Shown: positions 44,912 through 52,816 of the stretch, piece after piece
Layout of the letters: each line of letters starts with the position of its first letter
How positions within the stretch are numbered: the first letter of the stretch is position 1
From: Rhizobium sp. BK313
Lineage (GTDB): Bacteria; Pseudomonadota; Alphaproteobacteria; Rhizobiales; Rhizobiaceae
Reading direction: 5' to 3'
Assembly: GCF_014193655.1 (NCBI RefSeq)
Contig: NZ_JACHZQ010000003.1
Coordinates: 434,001 to 498,000 of the forward strand
DNA: 64,000 bases
The notes under the pieces: model-generated
Told to the model about the DNA's origin: nothing
The model's input: the letters and a program-made list of their open reading frames with translations, nothing else
Databases searched by the model: none
Made by a program: the position numbers and the translations under genes

Positions 44912-46074
44912 GCGCTTTGTCCCCGGATGCTGTCGATGACCGCATCGAGGATGACGGCCGATGAGAAGGCAAGAAAGACCGTCGGCACGGCGCCGAGCAG
45001 CACAAGGTCATTGGCGGTCTGGCCGATGCCCTGGAAGATGAAGAGACCGAAACCACCGCCGCCGATCAGCGCCGCGACGGTGACGAGGCCAATTGCCTGC
45101 ACCAGCACGATGCGGATACCGGTCAGGATAACGGGGAAGGCGAGCGGCAGGTCTATGCCGGTGAGGATCTGCCGGCGCGTCAGCCCCATGCCTGCGGCGG
45201 CATCGCGCACGGAGGGATCGACTCCGGTGAGCCCAACGACAGTATTCGCAACGATCGGCAGCAGCGAATAGATTACCAGCGCCACCAGAGCCGGCGCAAT
45301 GCCGATGCCTTGAATGCCGATCGCGGCTGCGAAGGGGACGTGCGTGGCGATATAGCCGAGCGGCAGCATCAAAATGCCGAACAACGCCAGGCTCGGAATG
45401 GTCTGCACCAGGCTCAAGCCGCGCAGCACGACGGCGCGAAGCCTCGGCTGCCAGTAGCAGAAGATGCCGAGCGGCAGGGCGAGCAGGATGGCTATGGCCA
45501 CCGAGCCGAGCGAGAGAATTACATGGCCAAGCGCTTCGTTCCAGAATTTGTCGGCGTTGTTGGAGTACTCCTTCATGATCGACAGATTGTCGAGCAGACC
45601 GGATCTGAGGATGACGCCGAGGATCGCTGCATAGAGGGCGAGCGATGCGACGCGCAGCCATGGCGTCAGTTGCAGCTTCACCAATGCATCCGAGATCACC
45701 AGGCCGATGACCGCAAGCAGCGCCCAGAAGGCACCGCCGGGCGTAATGCGCGCCACGGTACTGCCTACGGGCGTTGCCGTTGTCGAGACGAGGCCGAGCG
45801 TGACGATCAGAAGGGCGATTGCGAGCGTCGCAATGCCGAGGCGAACGATCTGGTTGCGCAGGAACAAGGCGGCGAGGGCGGTGGCGACGAGAAGGGCGAG
45901 AAGCGCCAGCGCGGCCGGCTGGGCGAGGAGCTGTGTCAGCAATTGCGGCTTGCCGGCGGCGATGCGGTTTGCCTTGACGATGATGAACGGCATCAATGCC
46001 GCCGCCAGGATGCCACCGGCCACCAGCACCATACCGAGACGGTCCACCCTGCGGACCGCAAGCGCATCTTCCAT
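44908..46074 (-). CDS. Osmoprotectant ABC transporter permease (YehY/OsmY-like, long form)
   Basis: A 388-residue permease. The first 190 residues hold several extra membrane segments, and the conserved permease domain follows with DAAAGMGLTRRQILTGIDLPLAFP. This long form is usual for YehY-type subunits. The start MEDALAVRRVDRLG at 46074 fits the family; 20 further upstream codons overlap the palindromic repeat C and are unlikely to be coding. Confidence 0.87.
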   Translation of the reverse strand: MEDALAVRRVDRLGMVLVAGGILAAALMPFIIVKANRIAAGKPQLLTQLLAQPAALALLALLVATALAALFLRNQIVRLGIATLAIALLIVTLGLVSTTATPVGSTVARITPGGAFWALLAVIGLVISDALVKLQLTPWLRVASLALYAAILGVILRSGLLDNLSIMKEYSNNADKFWNEALGHVILSLGSVAIAILLALPLGIFCYWQPRLRAVVLRGLSLVQTIPSLALFGILMLPLGYIATHVPFAAAIGIQGIGIAPALVALVIYSLLPIVANTVVGLTGVDPSVRDAAAGMGLTRRQILTGIDLPLAFPVILTGIRIVLVQAIGLVTVAALIGGGGFGLFIFQGIGQTANDLVLLGAVPTVFLAFSSAVILDAVIDSIRGQSA

Positions 46075-46092
46075 CAAGCAAGCTCCGTCAGC

Positions 46093-46136
46093 GCATGATC
46101 CCAAAAACCTGAAGCGGCTTTTGGACAAGATCATGC
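46093..46136. repeat. Rhizobial palindromic intergenic repeat, copy C
   Basis: GCATGATC at 46093-46100 and GATCATGC at 46129-46136 surround CTGAAGCGGCTTTTGG. It lies between the binding-protein gene and the long permease gene of the osmoprotectant transporter. Confidence 0.7.
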
Positions 46137-46200
46137 CTAGTCAAATATCCATGCGGCTCCACCTTATCAAAGCGGAGCCGCGAGGGTAGTCGATAAAGCC

Positions 46201-47109
46201 TTACTTCAGGAAACCGTTGTCCTTGAGGTAGGATTCGGCAACCGACTTCGCCGGCTCGCCATCGACCTGGATACGGCCGTTCAGCTTGCGCAGTACGTCG
46301 GCGGTCAGGCCCTTGAAGATCGGGGCCAGAACCTCCTCGATCTTCGGATTGGCCTTCAGTACGGCTTCGCGGATGATCGGTGTCGGCGCATAGACCGGTT
46401 GCACGCTCTTGTCGTCTTCGAGAACTGTCAGTTCAGCCGCCTCGATGGCGCCGTCGGTGCCGTAGACCATGGCGGTGTTGACGCCGTTGGTCTGGTCGGC
46501 CGCAGCCTTGATTGTCGCTGCGGTGTCGCCGCCGGACAGCACGACTTCCTGGTCGGGCTTGATCTGGAAGCTATAGGTCGTCTGGAAGGCCGGCAGAGCC
46601 GCCGGCGAGTTGACGAACTCGGAAGAAGCCGCGAGCTTTACGGGGCCGCCGCCGGCAACCCACTTGCCGAAATCGGACATGGTCTTGAGTTTGGCCGGAC
46701 CGGCAACGTCGTTGCGAACGCCAATCGCCCAGGTGTTGTTTGCGGGCGAGGGCGTCAGCCAGACGATCTTGTTGGCGTCGTAGTCGAGCTTCTTCGCCAG
46801 GTCATAGCCCTGCTGCAGGTTCTTCCAGGCCGGATCGTCTGATTTGTTGAAGAAGAAGCCGGCATTGCCGGTATACTCGGCATAGATATCGATTTCACCT
46901 GCAGTGATCGCCTTGCGCAAAACGGGCGTCGTGCCGAGCGCAATGCGGTCCTGCGCCTTGATGCCGTTGGCGTTGAGCGCGGCGAAGATGATGTTGCCGA
47001 GCAGCGTGCCTTCCGTGTCGATCTTCGACGAAACCACGACATCGGCAGCGCTGGCGCCGCTGGCGACGGAAGCCGCCAGTGCGGCGGCGAGTGCGAACTT
47101 CTTGAACAT
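46201..47109 (-). CDS. Osmoprotectant ABC transporter binding protein (YehZ/OsmF/ProX-like)
   Basis: A 302-residue periplasmic protein with a Sec signal peptide ending ASA-AD near residue 22. The mature sequence starts VVVSSKIDTEGTLLGNII and contains EYTGNAGFFF, hallmarks of the OpuAC/OsmF family that binds betaine-like compounds. AAAGGGAAAC precedes the ATG. It is the first gene of the transporter in the direction of transcription, separated from the permease gene by repeat C. Confidence 0.9.
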   Translation of the reverse strand: MFKKFALAAALAASVASGASAADVVVSSKIDTEGTLLGNIIFAALNANGIKAQDRIALGTTPVLRKAITAGEIDIYAEYTGNAGFFFNKSDDPAWKNLQQGYDLAKKLDYDANKIVWLTPSPANNTWAIGVRNDVAGPAKLKTMSDFGKWVAGGGPVKLAASSEFVNSPAALPAFQTTYSFQIKPDQEVVLSGGDTAATIKAAADQTNGVNTAMVYGTDGAIEAAELTVLEDDKSVQPVYAPTPIIREAVLKANPKIEEVLAPIFKGLTADVLRKLNGRIQVDGEPAKSVAESYLKDNGFLK

Positions 47110-47557
47110 GATGTTTCCCTTTGTACCCCGTTGAACCGTTTGTCTGGCGTATCCGTTCGGTCACAGGGCCGGTCCCCGGGCACGCCACATATATCTGCGG
47201 GCCGAAGAACCCACAGGCGAAGTCCTATCTGCGTCTGGGAGATAGCGCTCGCCATCAAAAAATCGATGACACGCCAGTCCGCCACCTGCAGTCGCCGCGC
47301 GATTATGACGAGGGTGCCCGGCATAAGCGCGAAAATAGATTTCTTTTTTCGGGGGCAAGTGCGTTTGTTTTTGTTCCCCTTACCCGTTTGACGCTGTTCC
47401 GATCTCTTGTTGGTGGCAGGATCAGTTAGGCGACAATCGAACGATAGCCTGACTTTTCAGGTTTGGGATATCTTTTTTTGAGAACACATCATATCGTCAC
47501 GGCGTCTGGGGTGGCGGCATGCAAGGGGGTATGCGGCAGGCTTGAAAGGAAGCTCAT
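47110..47557. other. Intergenic region between the osmoprotectant transporter and the two-HTH LysR gene
   Basis: About 450 bases between two divergent starts. It must hold both promoters, but I found no convincing -35/-10 pair, palindrome or small reading frame with a good ribosome binding site. A T-rich stretch near 47340-47380 is the only compositional anomaly. Confidence 0.4.
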
Positions 47558-48760
47558 TTGTATCTCGGGGCATTGTTCATCGCGGACACGGTTTTCTCGA
47601 TCGGCTCTGTCAGGGAGACCGCCCGCAGGCTGTCCTTTTCGGCCTCGACCGTGTCGAGCGCGCTGCGGCGGCTGGAGACGGAGCTGGCGATGAAGCTCGT
47701 CGAACGAGCATCCGGAGAACTTGCCACCTTGCTCGCCAGCTCGAAGGTGCAGAAGAGCCTGCAGCCAATCCTGTCCGCCATGCGGCAGCTCTCGGCGTTG
47801 ACGAAGGAGCCGCCCGCGCCGGAGGACTATGCTCAATGGGCGGCCCGCCTGTCGCTGAAGATCGCCACTATCGAGCGTTTCCTTGAGGTTGCCGATCAGG
47901 GCAGCATCAATCGCGCAGCCCGCCGTCTGCGTCTCGGGCAGCCGCAGCTTTCGCTTCAAATCGCCAATCTGGAAGAATTGTTCGGCTGCCGCCTGCTTGA
48001 ACGCCAGGCTCAGGGTTCTGTACTGACCGACGCGGGCCGCGAGGTCTATGCCATTCTCGCCAGTATCGCCCAGGCATGGGATGAGATGAAGGCGGCGGCG
48101 GACGAGCGATTTCAGCGGGCGGCGCGCGCCGTGCGCATCGGATCGATCATCCCCACGGGCTCCGAAAGTTGGGTGGCCCGGTCGCTTGCCAGCCTCGTGG
48201 CGCGCTGGAACAGCAGCGGCAACCGCAATACGCTATCCCTGATGCTGATGACCGCCGACGATTTGCGCGAGGCGCTGAGGTCCGGCCGCATCGACGTCGC
48301 CATCGTCGATTCCGTCTTCGGCCTCGACGCCTTCGTGCACACGGAGCTGGTGGCGACCGACATGGTGGCGATCGCGCCGCCTGACAGCACGGAGCAGACG
48401 GTGACGGCACTGGTCGAAAATCATCCGCTCTGCGTGCCGAGCCCGCGCACCGGCATCGGCAATGCCGCCATGGCTTTCGGTTATGACAGCGGCGACCGCC
48501 GTCGGTTTCGCGGCCGCGACATTACCTCGGCCGACTCGCTGCCCGTCATCGTCGACCTTGTCGCCAATCACGGCTACGTTTCATTTCTCGGCCGCGTTAG
48601 TGCCGCGCCGATCGCCGACAAGGTCAGGATCGTCAATCCGGACCAGGTGCTGCCGCTGTCCTATCACCTTGCCCACAATGGCCGCCGCGCTTCGGTGGAC
48701 GCCGGTCGGCTGATCCAGGAGGCAGTGCGCGAGCTGGTAGACAGAACGGGAGCCGCCTGA
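47558..48760 (+). CDS. LysR-family regulator with two tandem DNA-binding domains
   Basis: A 400-residue protein, about 100 longer than normal LysR regulators. Two LysR-type helix-turn-helix regions are visible: residues about 11-52 (SVRETARRLSFSASTVSSAL) and 105-150 (SINRAARRLRLGQPQLSLQI), followed by one effector-binding domain that ends near residue 390. The TTG start follows AAAGGAAG, and an in-frame TGA 15 bases upstream excludes a longer protein. It is divergent from the osmoprotectant transporter operon, a plausible target. Confidence 0.85.
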   Translation: MYLGALFIADTVFSIGSVRETARRLSFSASTVSSALRRLETELAMKLVERASGELATLLASSKVQKSLQPILSAMRQLSALTKEPPAPEDYAQWAARLSLKIATIERFLEVADQGSINRAARRLRLGQPQLSLQIANLEELFGCRLLERQAQGSVLTDAGREVYAILASIAQAWDEMKAAADERFQRAARAVRIGSIIPTGSESWVARSLASLVARWNSSGNRNTLSLMLMTADDLREALRSGRIDVAIVDSVFGLDAFVHTELVATDMVAIAPPDSTEQTVTALVENHPLCVPSPRTGIGNAAMAFGYDSGDRRRFRGRDITSADSLPVIVDLVANHGYVSFLGRVSAAPIADKVRIVNPDQVLPLSYHLAHNGRRASVDAGRLIQEAVRELVDRTGAA

Positions 48761-48821
48761 AGACACTCTCCATCTTAAGGCGACATGGAACCAACTGGCT
48801 CGCGACCGCATTACCCAACGT

Positions 48822-48839
48822 TACGTTCGTTCGAACGTA
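48822..48839. promoter_or_regulatory. Palindrome upstream of the His-rich protein gene
   Basis: TACGTTCGTTCGAACGTA is an 8+2+8 perfect inverted repeat, 57 bases before the start of the small secreted protein gene, placed for a dimeric regulator. The LysR gene upstream ends at 48760. Confidence 0.6.
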
Positions 48840-48895
48840 CGCATATTGATCCCATCCTGGTCGGGTGTTTTATCCGGCAATCAAGGAGACAAAAA

Positions 48896-49117
48896 ATGAA
48901 AATTCTGGCAACAGCGCTTGTCGCGCTGGGCGTTATCACTTTGCCCGCAACCTATGCCGAAGCCCGTGAGTATCACCATCGGCATCACGTTGGCCCGGCG
49001 GTTATCGTTCATCCTACCCATTATTATCATCATCCCTATGCCTGGCATCACCATCGGCCAGTCCATCATCATTGGGACCGGGCTTACAGCCGCAAGCCGC
49101 ATTTCTCGCACAACTGA
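48896..49117 (+). CDS. Small secreted His-rich protein
   Basis: A 73-residue protein with a Sec signal peptide (MKILATALVALGVITLPA, cleavage near AEA-RE). The mature part of about 50 residues contains 16 His, in HH and HHH clusters, with Tyr and Pro between them, which suggests metal binding or a stress-protective surface role. AAGGAGAC is the ribosome binding site. Its signal peptide closely resembles that of the next gene. I do not recognise a named family. Confidence 0.8.
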   Translation: MKILATALVALGVITLPATYAEAREYHHRHHVGPAVIVHPTHYYHHPYAWHHHRPVHHHWDRAYSRKPHFSHN

Positions 49118-49133
49118 TAGCTCCCAGCTATCT

Positions 49134-49159
49134 GGAACCATGCCTTCCCCTTGAGCGTT
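49134..49159 (+). promoter_or_regulatory. EcfG (RpoE2)-type promoter of the Tyr-rich protein gene
   Basis: GGAAC at 49134-49138, a 17-base spacer, and CGTT at 49156-49159 match the alphaproteobacterial general stress promoter. The start codon lies about 90 bases downstream. Confidence 0.75.
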
Positions 49160-49249
49160 ATTTTAACGCCCCCGCTTGTGCGGGGATGATGGCATCCGGG
49201 CCGGCGCAGGTGTCGCCGGCCTTACGGGATGCATTCAAGGAGAAGAGAA

Positions 49250-49528
49250 ATGAGGATTATCGCAACGGCGTTAGTGGCGCTGGGTATCCTCGCTTTGCCA
49301 GTGACCAATGCTGATGCTCATCGTCGTTACTATCATCATTGGCATCACTACAACGGCCCCAACGTGTTGATCTCGCCAGGCTTCTTCGGCCTCTATGTCG
49401 GCCCAAGCTACGGCTACAATCGCTATTACTATCGCGACCGCTACTATGGGCGCGGTGGGGATTATTGGGGGTACCGCCATTGGCATCGCCCTTACTGGCG
49501 TGACCGCTACTACGATCCCTGGTACTGA
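49250..49528 (+). CDS. Small secreted Tyr/Arg-rich protein, paralogue of the preceding gene
   Basis: A 92-residue protein with a Sec signal peptide (MRIIATALVALGILALPV, cleavage near ADA-HR) that matches the upstream protein in design. The mature 69 residues hold about 17 Tyr with many Arg, His and Trp, for example NRYYYRDRYYGRGG and RDRYYDPWY. AAGGAGAAGAG precedes the ATG. Such glycine/tyrosine-rich small proteins are frequent in rhizobia and poorly characterised. The EcfG-type promoter upstream suggests stress induction. Confidence 0.8.
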   Translation: MRIIATALVALGILALPVTNADAHRRYYHHWHHYNGPNVLISPGFFGLYVGPSYGYNRYYYRDRYYGRGGDYWGYRHWHRPYWRDRYYDPWY

Positions 49529-49569
49529 GCAGGCGGACGGCCAGCCCAGGCAGGCGGGATAAGATGAAA

Positions 49570-49594
49570 ACGGCGCCGAAAGGGCGCCGTCGAA
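49570..49594 (-). terminator. Probable terminator of the monooxygenase-fold gene
   Basis: ACGGCGCC at 49570-49577 pairs with GGCGCCGT at 49583-49590 with a five-base loop; on the minus strand it is followed by TTTTC. It lies 32 bases beyond the stop of the gene ending at 49626. Confidence 0.65.
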
Positions 49595-49625
49595 GGGATG
49601 ATTGTTTGGTTCTTGAAAGGTACGA

Positions 49626-49925
49626 TCAGACTGGGTTCAGCACATGCACGGCGCGCGCGGCCATCAGGTCCTTCACTTTCTCCCCATAAGCAGCCATATG
49701 CGCGGAAGCGGCATGAGCCTTCAGTGCTGCCATGCTTTCCCATTTTTCGACCACCACGAATGTATCGGGACCGAATGCCGGGTCGGCGCCCTCGACATCC
49801 ACCACGGCGGTATATTCGATGCAGCCGTCTTCGGCGTGCACGGCCGGCACATTCGCCTGGAAGGCTTCGAGCACGGCGGCACGCTTGCCAGGTTTAGCGG
49901 TGAGGATGGCGAGAACGTGGATCAT
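49626..49925 (-). CDS. Antibiotic biosynthesis monooxygenase (ABM)-domain protein
   Basis: A 99-residue ferredoxin-like dimeric alpha+beta barrel protein. It begins MIHVLAILTAKPGKRAAVLEAF and contains GCIEYTAVVD and FVVVEKWESMAALKAH, the typical ABM strand-helix pattern of YgiN-like quinol monooxygenases. AAGGGAAT precedes the ATG. No operon partner is visible. The substrate may be a quinol or another small aromatic, by family analogy only. Confidence 0.85.
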   Translation of the reverse strand: MIHVLAILTAKPGKRAAVLEAFQANVPAVHAEDGCIEYTAVVDVEGADPAFGPDTFVVVEKWESMAALKAHAASAHMAAYGEKVKDLMAARAVHVLNPV

Positions 49926-50131
49926 GATGATTCCCTTGAAAAAATTGGACGTAAGATGCCAGGTAGGGCCGATTCCGCGACCGGTTTCGACAAATATCAT
50001 AAATCGTCAAAGGCCAAACGCTTGACTTCATTTTTGCGTGGACGCAATTCTCTATCATAGCGTGAATTTTATGCGACGATCTATTATGGCGCGAGATAAT
50101 CTTGTGTCGAAAAATCATCTGAGAGGAAAAA

Positions 50132-50512
50132 ATGGGACTTTCTACGCAAGAGCAGATACTGATCGAACAGCGCGTGACCAATGAGGCGAAATCCGCTGGT
50201 GCGGCCTATTTGCTTTGGTTCTTTCTCGGCACTTTGGGTGCGCATCGATTTTATCTCGGCAAAACCGGCAGCGGTGTGGCGCAGTTGATTCTGTTCGTAC
50301 TGGGCTGGATCACAATGTCCGTCGGTGTCGGCTTTGTCCTCCTGATTGCTCTTGGCATCTGGTGGATTGTCGACGCCTTCCTTATTCCTGGAATAATTGC
50401 CAACCAAAAGGAAGAGGTACGGGGGCGTCTGACCGAGCAGACGCTCTTGATGAATGAGCCGACGGAGCCCGTAAAACGCACCGTGATTTCAGCACATGGG
50501 GAAAAGTCATAG
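50132..50512 (+). CDS. TM2-domain membrane protein
   Basis: A 126-residue protein with the TM2 domain: AAYLLWFFLGTLGAHRFYLGKTGSGVAQL, then a DUF-like loop, then a second membrane segment ending IWWIVDAFLIPGII. The conserved GAHRFYLG turn is intact. The function of bacterial TM2 proteins is unknown. GAGAGGAAAAA precedes the ATG. It stands alone between two ABM-fold genes. Confidence 0.9.
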   Translation: MGLSTQEQILIEQRVTNEAKSAGAAYLLWFFLGTLGAHRFYLGKTGSGVAQLILFVLGWITMSVGVGFVLLIALGIWWIVDAFLIPGIIANQKEEVRGRLTEQTLLMNEPTEPVKRTVISAHGEKS

Positions 50513-50634
50513 TCGTGTAAGAGGATGCATCGGCGGTAGCAACGCCGAAATGGGTAAGGGCGCGGTCAAAGTAGTTACATGACAATCGGCAAACATTAGT
50601 GCTTCCATATATTTATAAAAACGGGAGGAAGCCA

Positions 50635-50715
50635 ATGTCAGCCGAATGGCCAATGTTCATATTGCAGTCGATCGTGGTTTTTGGCTTGGTTGGAGCCCTG
50701 TTCGTCAGGGCGTAG
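50635..50715 (+). CDS. Candidate 26-residue membrane microprotein
   Basis: ATG at 50635 follows GGGAGGAAGCC, a near-perfect ribosome binding site, and opens a 26-codon frame ending TAG. The product has a short polar N terminus (MSAEWPM) and then one hydrophobic segment of about 18 residues ending in Arg. It resembles the single-pass microproteins found in other bacteria. No homologue is recognised, and only the strong ribosome binding site and hydrophobicity support it. Confidence 0.45.
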   Translation: MSAEWPMFILQSIVVFGLVGALFVRA

Positions 50716-50804
50716 TTGCCCAAAATCTCTACCGCCTGAACCGCGGTTTTCCAGCCGTCAGCAGATTGACGGACGCTTGCGCGCGTCTATGTGAAGACGA
50801 ATAT

Positions 50805-51146
50805 TCATTTCTCGAGCCTCACACGTGGGCCGCCGTAGCTGAAGCCGGGTTTGGTGGATAGGCAGATGGGATCGGTTTCCAGCAGTGCCAGAGAACGCAC
50901 CATGTTCGCGGTCAGTGTCTTGTACTTCAGGAAATGCGGAGTGCCCAAATGGCTTTCATAAGCCGCCTGATCAGCATATGCCTCAAGTATCCGGATCGTC
51001 TCCCCGCTTCCCTTGATCGAAACAGCGTGGAGCATTAGCACGCCAGGTTCCAAAGCAATCGACGCCTCGATCTCTTCAGACAGCAGGGCTGTGTACTCGC
51101 GCAGGTACTGAGGATCTATTTCCAGTTCAGCTATGCGTACAATCAT
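50805..51146 (-). CDS. Antibiotic biosynthesis monooxygenase (ABM)-like protein
   Basis: A 113-residue protein that starts MIVRIAELEIDPQYLREYTALL and contains ALEPGVLMLHAV and IRILEAYADQAAYESHLGTPHF, a dimeric alpha+beta barrel pattern like YgiN. GAGG lies eight bases upstream of the ATG at 51146; the frame continues upstream with non-family sequence. It is the second ABM-fold gene within 1.5 kb, and not closely similar to the first. Confidence 0.82.
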   Translation of the reverse strand: MIVRIAELEIDPQYLREYTALLSEEIEASIALEPGVLMLHAVSIKGSGETIRILEAYADQAAYESHLGTPHFLKYKTLTANMVRSLALLETDPICLSTKPGFSYGGPRVRLEK

Positions 51147-51320
51147 CTCGCCGACCTCACACCTTGGCCGCCCGCGACCTCGGCTATTGCCAGTCGCAAT
51201 GCGAAAGCCGCGATTTCCGGGGGAACCTTGAACCACTCGCCGAACACTCTGACATCCTAAGCAGTTCTATCACCTTGCAAGCGGTGTCGGCATCTGCTTT
51301 GGTTATGTGCTTGAAAGTTA

Positions 51321-51396
51321 TGGTGCCGCTTACGTGACTCGAACACGTGACCCCATCATTACGAATGATGTGCTCTACCGACTGAGCTAAAGCGGC
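51321..51396 (-). tRNA. tRNA-Thr (anticodon CGT)
   Basis: On the minus strand the sequence begins GCCGCTTTAGCTCAGTCGG, has anticodon loop CATTCGTAA with CGT, the T arm GTTCGAGTC, and ends with discriminator A and an encoded CCA. The acceptor stem GCCGC/GCGGC pairs. It reads Thr codon ACG. Confidence 0.95.
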
Positions 51397-51533
51397 ATTC
51401 CGGGCCGTTCGGTATGGCCCCGCGATTTGCATGGCGCTGATACAGTCTATGCGGCGAGATTTCAAGCGCTCAAATTGCCGAACGGCAAAAAAGCGATGGG
51501 CTTGCGAAAAATCGGCCACGGCTCCCGGCATTC

Positions 51534-52493
51534 TCAGAGTGCCAGCCGGGCACGTGCCTGATGGTATTCCGCCTCCAGCCGATTGACGAGCGCGGCGACC
51601 GGTTCGATAGCTTTGACGGCGCCGATCCCCTGGCCGGAGCCCCATATATCCTTCCAGGCCTTGGCGCCGGTCGTCGCCGCTTCGAAATCCATTTTCGAAG
51701 GATCGGCTTCGGGCAGGTTGTCTGGGTCCATGCCTGCGGCGCGGATCGAAGGTTTCAGGTAGTTGCCGTGCACGCCGGTGAAGAAGTTGGAATAGACGAT
51801 ATCGACGGCAGCGCCGTCTACGATCGCCTGCTTGTAGGCTTCAGCCGCGCGCGCCTCTTCGGTGGCGATGAAGGGCGAGCCGATATAGGCCATGTCGGCG
51901 CCCATCGCTTGTGCCGCCAGGATCGCGCCGCCATTGGCAATCGCGCCGGCAAGCAGCAACGGCCCGTCGAACCATTCGCGGATTTCCTGGACGAGCGCGA
52001 AGGGGGAGAGCTGGCCGGCATGGCCGCCCGCGCCCGCCGCCACCGCAATCAGCCCGTCCGCACCCTTGCGGATCGCCGAATTGGCGTGACGATTGTTGAT
52101 GATATCGTGCAGCACGATGCCGCCATAGGAATGGACAGCGGCATTGACCTCCGGCACAGCGCCGAGCGAGGAGATGACGATCGGCACCTTGTATTTCACG
52201 CAGAGCATCAGATCGTGTTCCAGCCGTTTGTTGGACGTATGGACGATCTGATTGACGGCGAAAGAGGCGGATGGCCGTTCCGGATGCGCTGCGTCATGCT
52301 TGGCGAGATCCTCGGTGATCATCGCCAGCCATTCATCCAATTGGCTTTCCGGCCGGGCGTTGAGCGCCGGAAACGCCCCGACGACGCCGGCCTTGCACTG
52401 CGCCAGTGTCAATGCCGGATGCGAGATGATGAAGAGGGGCGAGGCCACGACCGGCAGCCGCAGGCGTTCGGTCAGGACAGAGGGAAGAGCCAT
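51534..52493 (-). CDS. Nitronate monooxygenase / 2-nitropropane dioxygenase-like flavoprotein
   Basis: A 319-residue FMN-dependent TIM-barrel protein. The phosphate-binding GAGGHAG is visible near residue 146, and GADMAYIGSPFIATEEA near 200 and SGQGIGAVK near 290 are conserved in the NMO/FabK-related family. The ATG at 52493 (MALPSVLTER) is preferred; two ATGs three and two codons earlier are possible. It may oxidise nitronates or act on unsaturated acyl substrates. A palindrome resembling the fadD operator lies just upstream, linking it to lipid metabolism. Confidence 0.85.
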   Translation of the reverse strand: MALPSVLTERLRLPVVASPLFIISHPALTLAQCKAGVVGAFPALNARPESQLDEWLAMITEDLAKHDAAHPERPSASFAVNQIVHTSNKRLEHDLMLCVKYKVPIVISSLGAVPEVNAAVHSYGGIVLHDIINNRHANSAIRKGADGLIAVAAGAGGHAGQLSPFALVQEIREWFDGPLLLAGAIANGGAILAAQAMGADMAYIGSPFIATEEARAAEAYKQAIVDGAAVDIVYSNFFTGVHGNYLKPSIRAAGMDPDNLPEADPSKMDFEAATTGAKAWKDIWGSGQGIGAVKAIEPVAALVNRLEAEYHQARARLAL

Positions 52494-52508
52494 GAACATC
52501 ATCCATCG

Positions 52509-52530
52509 TTGACGTTTACGAAAACGTCAA
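52509..52530. promoter_or_regulatory. Operator upstream of the nitronate monooxygenase-like gene
   Basis: TTGACGTTT at 52509-52517 and AAACGTCAA at 52522-52530 form a nine-base perfect inverted repeat with a four-base spacer. The inner site at 52515-52530 matches the fadD palindrome at 14 of 16 positions. Confidence 0.7.
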
Positions 52531-52816
52531 AAGAGATAACAGATGGATGTCGGGAAAGGAAGATGACGGAAAAGGAAGGGAATAGGCAATGGGCAATCGG
52601 TGATCGACCGCAATCCGAGATTGGAGCTCCTGCTTGCTGCCACCCCATTTGTGTCGTCTTTGCCATTTATCCCCGCCGGAGTGTCCGCGGTCATTTTGAG
52701 AGACTTGCACATTGCAAGGCGGGGCGTTACCGAATTTGGTTAGCGAATGGTAAAGAAATGGTTGTCTTGCCGATAGAGTGTGTGGGCGCATTGCGAGTGA
52801 GAGTAAAGGACCTGAT

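Noticed and set aside
48786..48830. GGAAC upstream of the His-rich gene as an EcfG promoter
   Set aside because: The CGTT element is about 25 bases away instead of 16 or 17.
50022..50058. TTGACT and TATCAT as a sigma-70 promoter for the TM2 gene
   Set aside because: The spacing of 25 bases is too long for a functional promoter.
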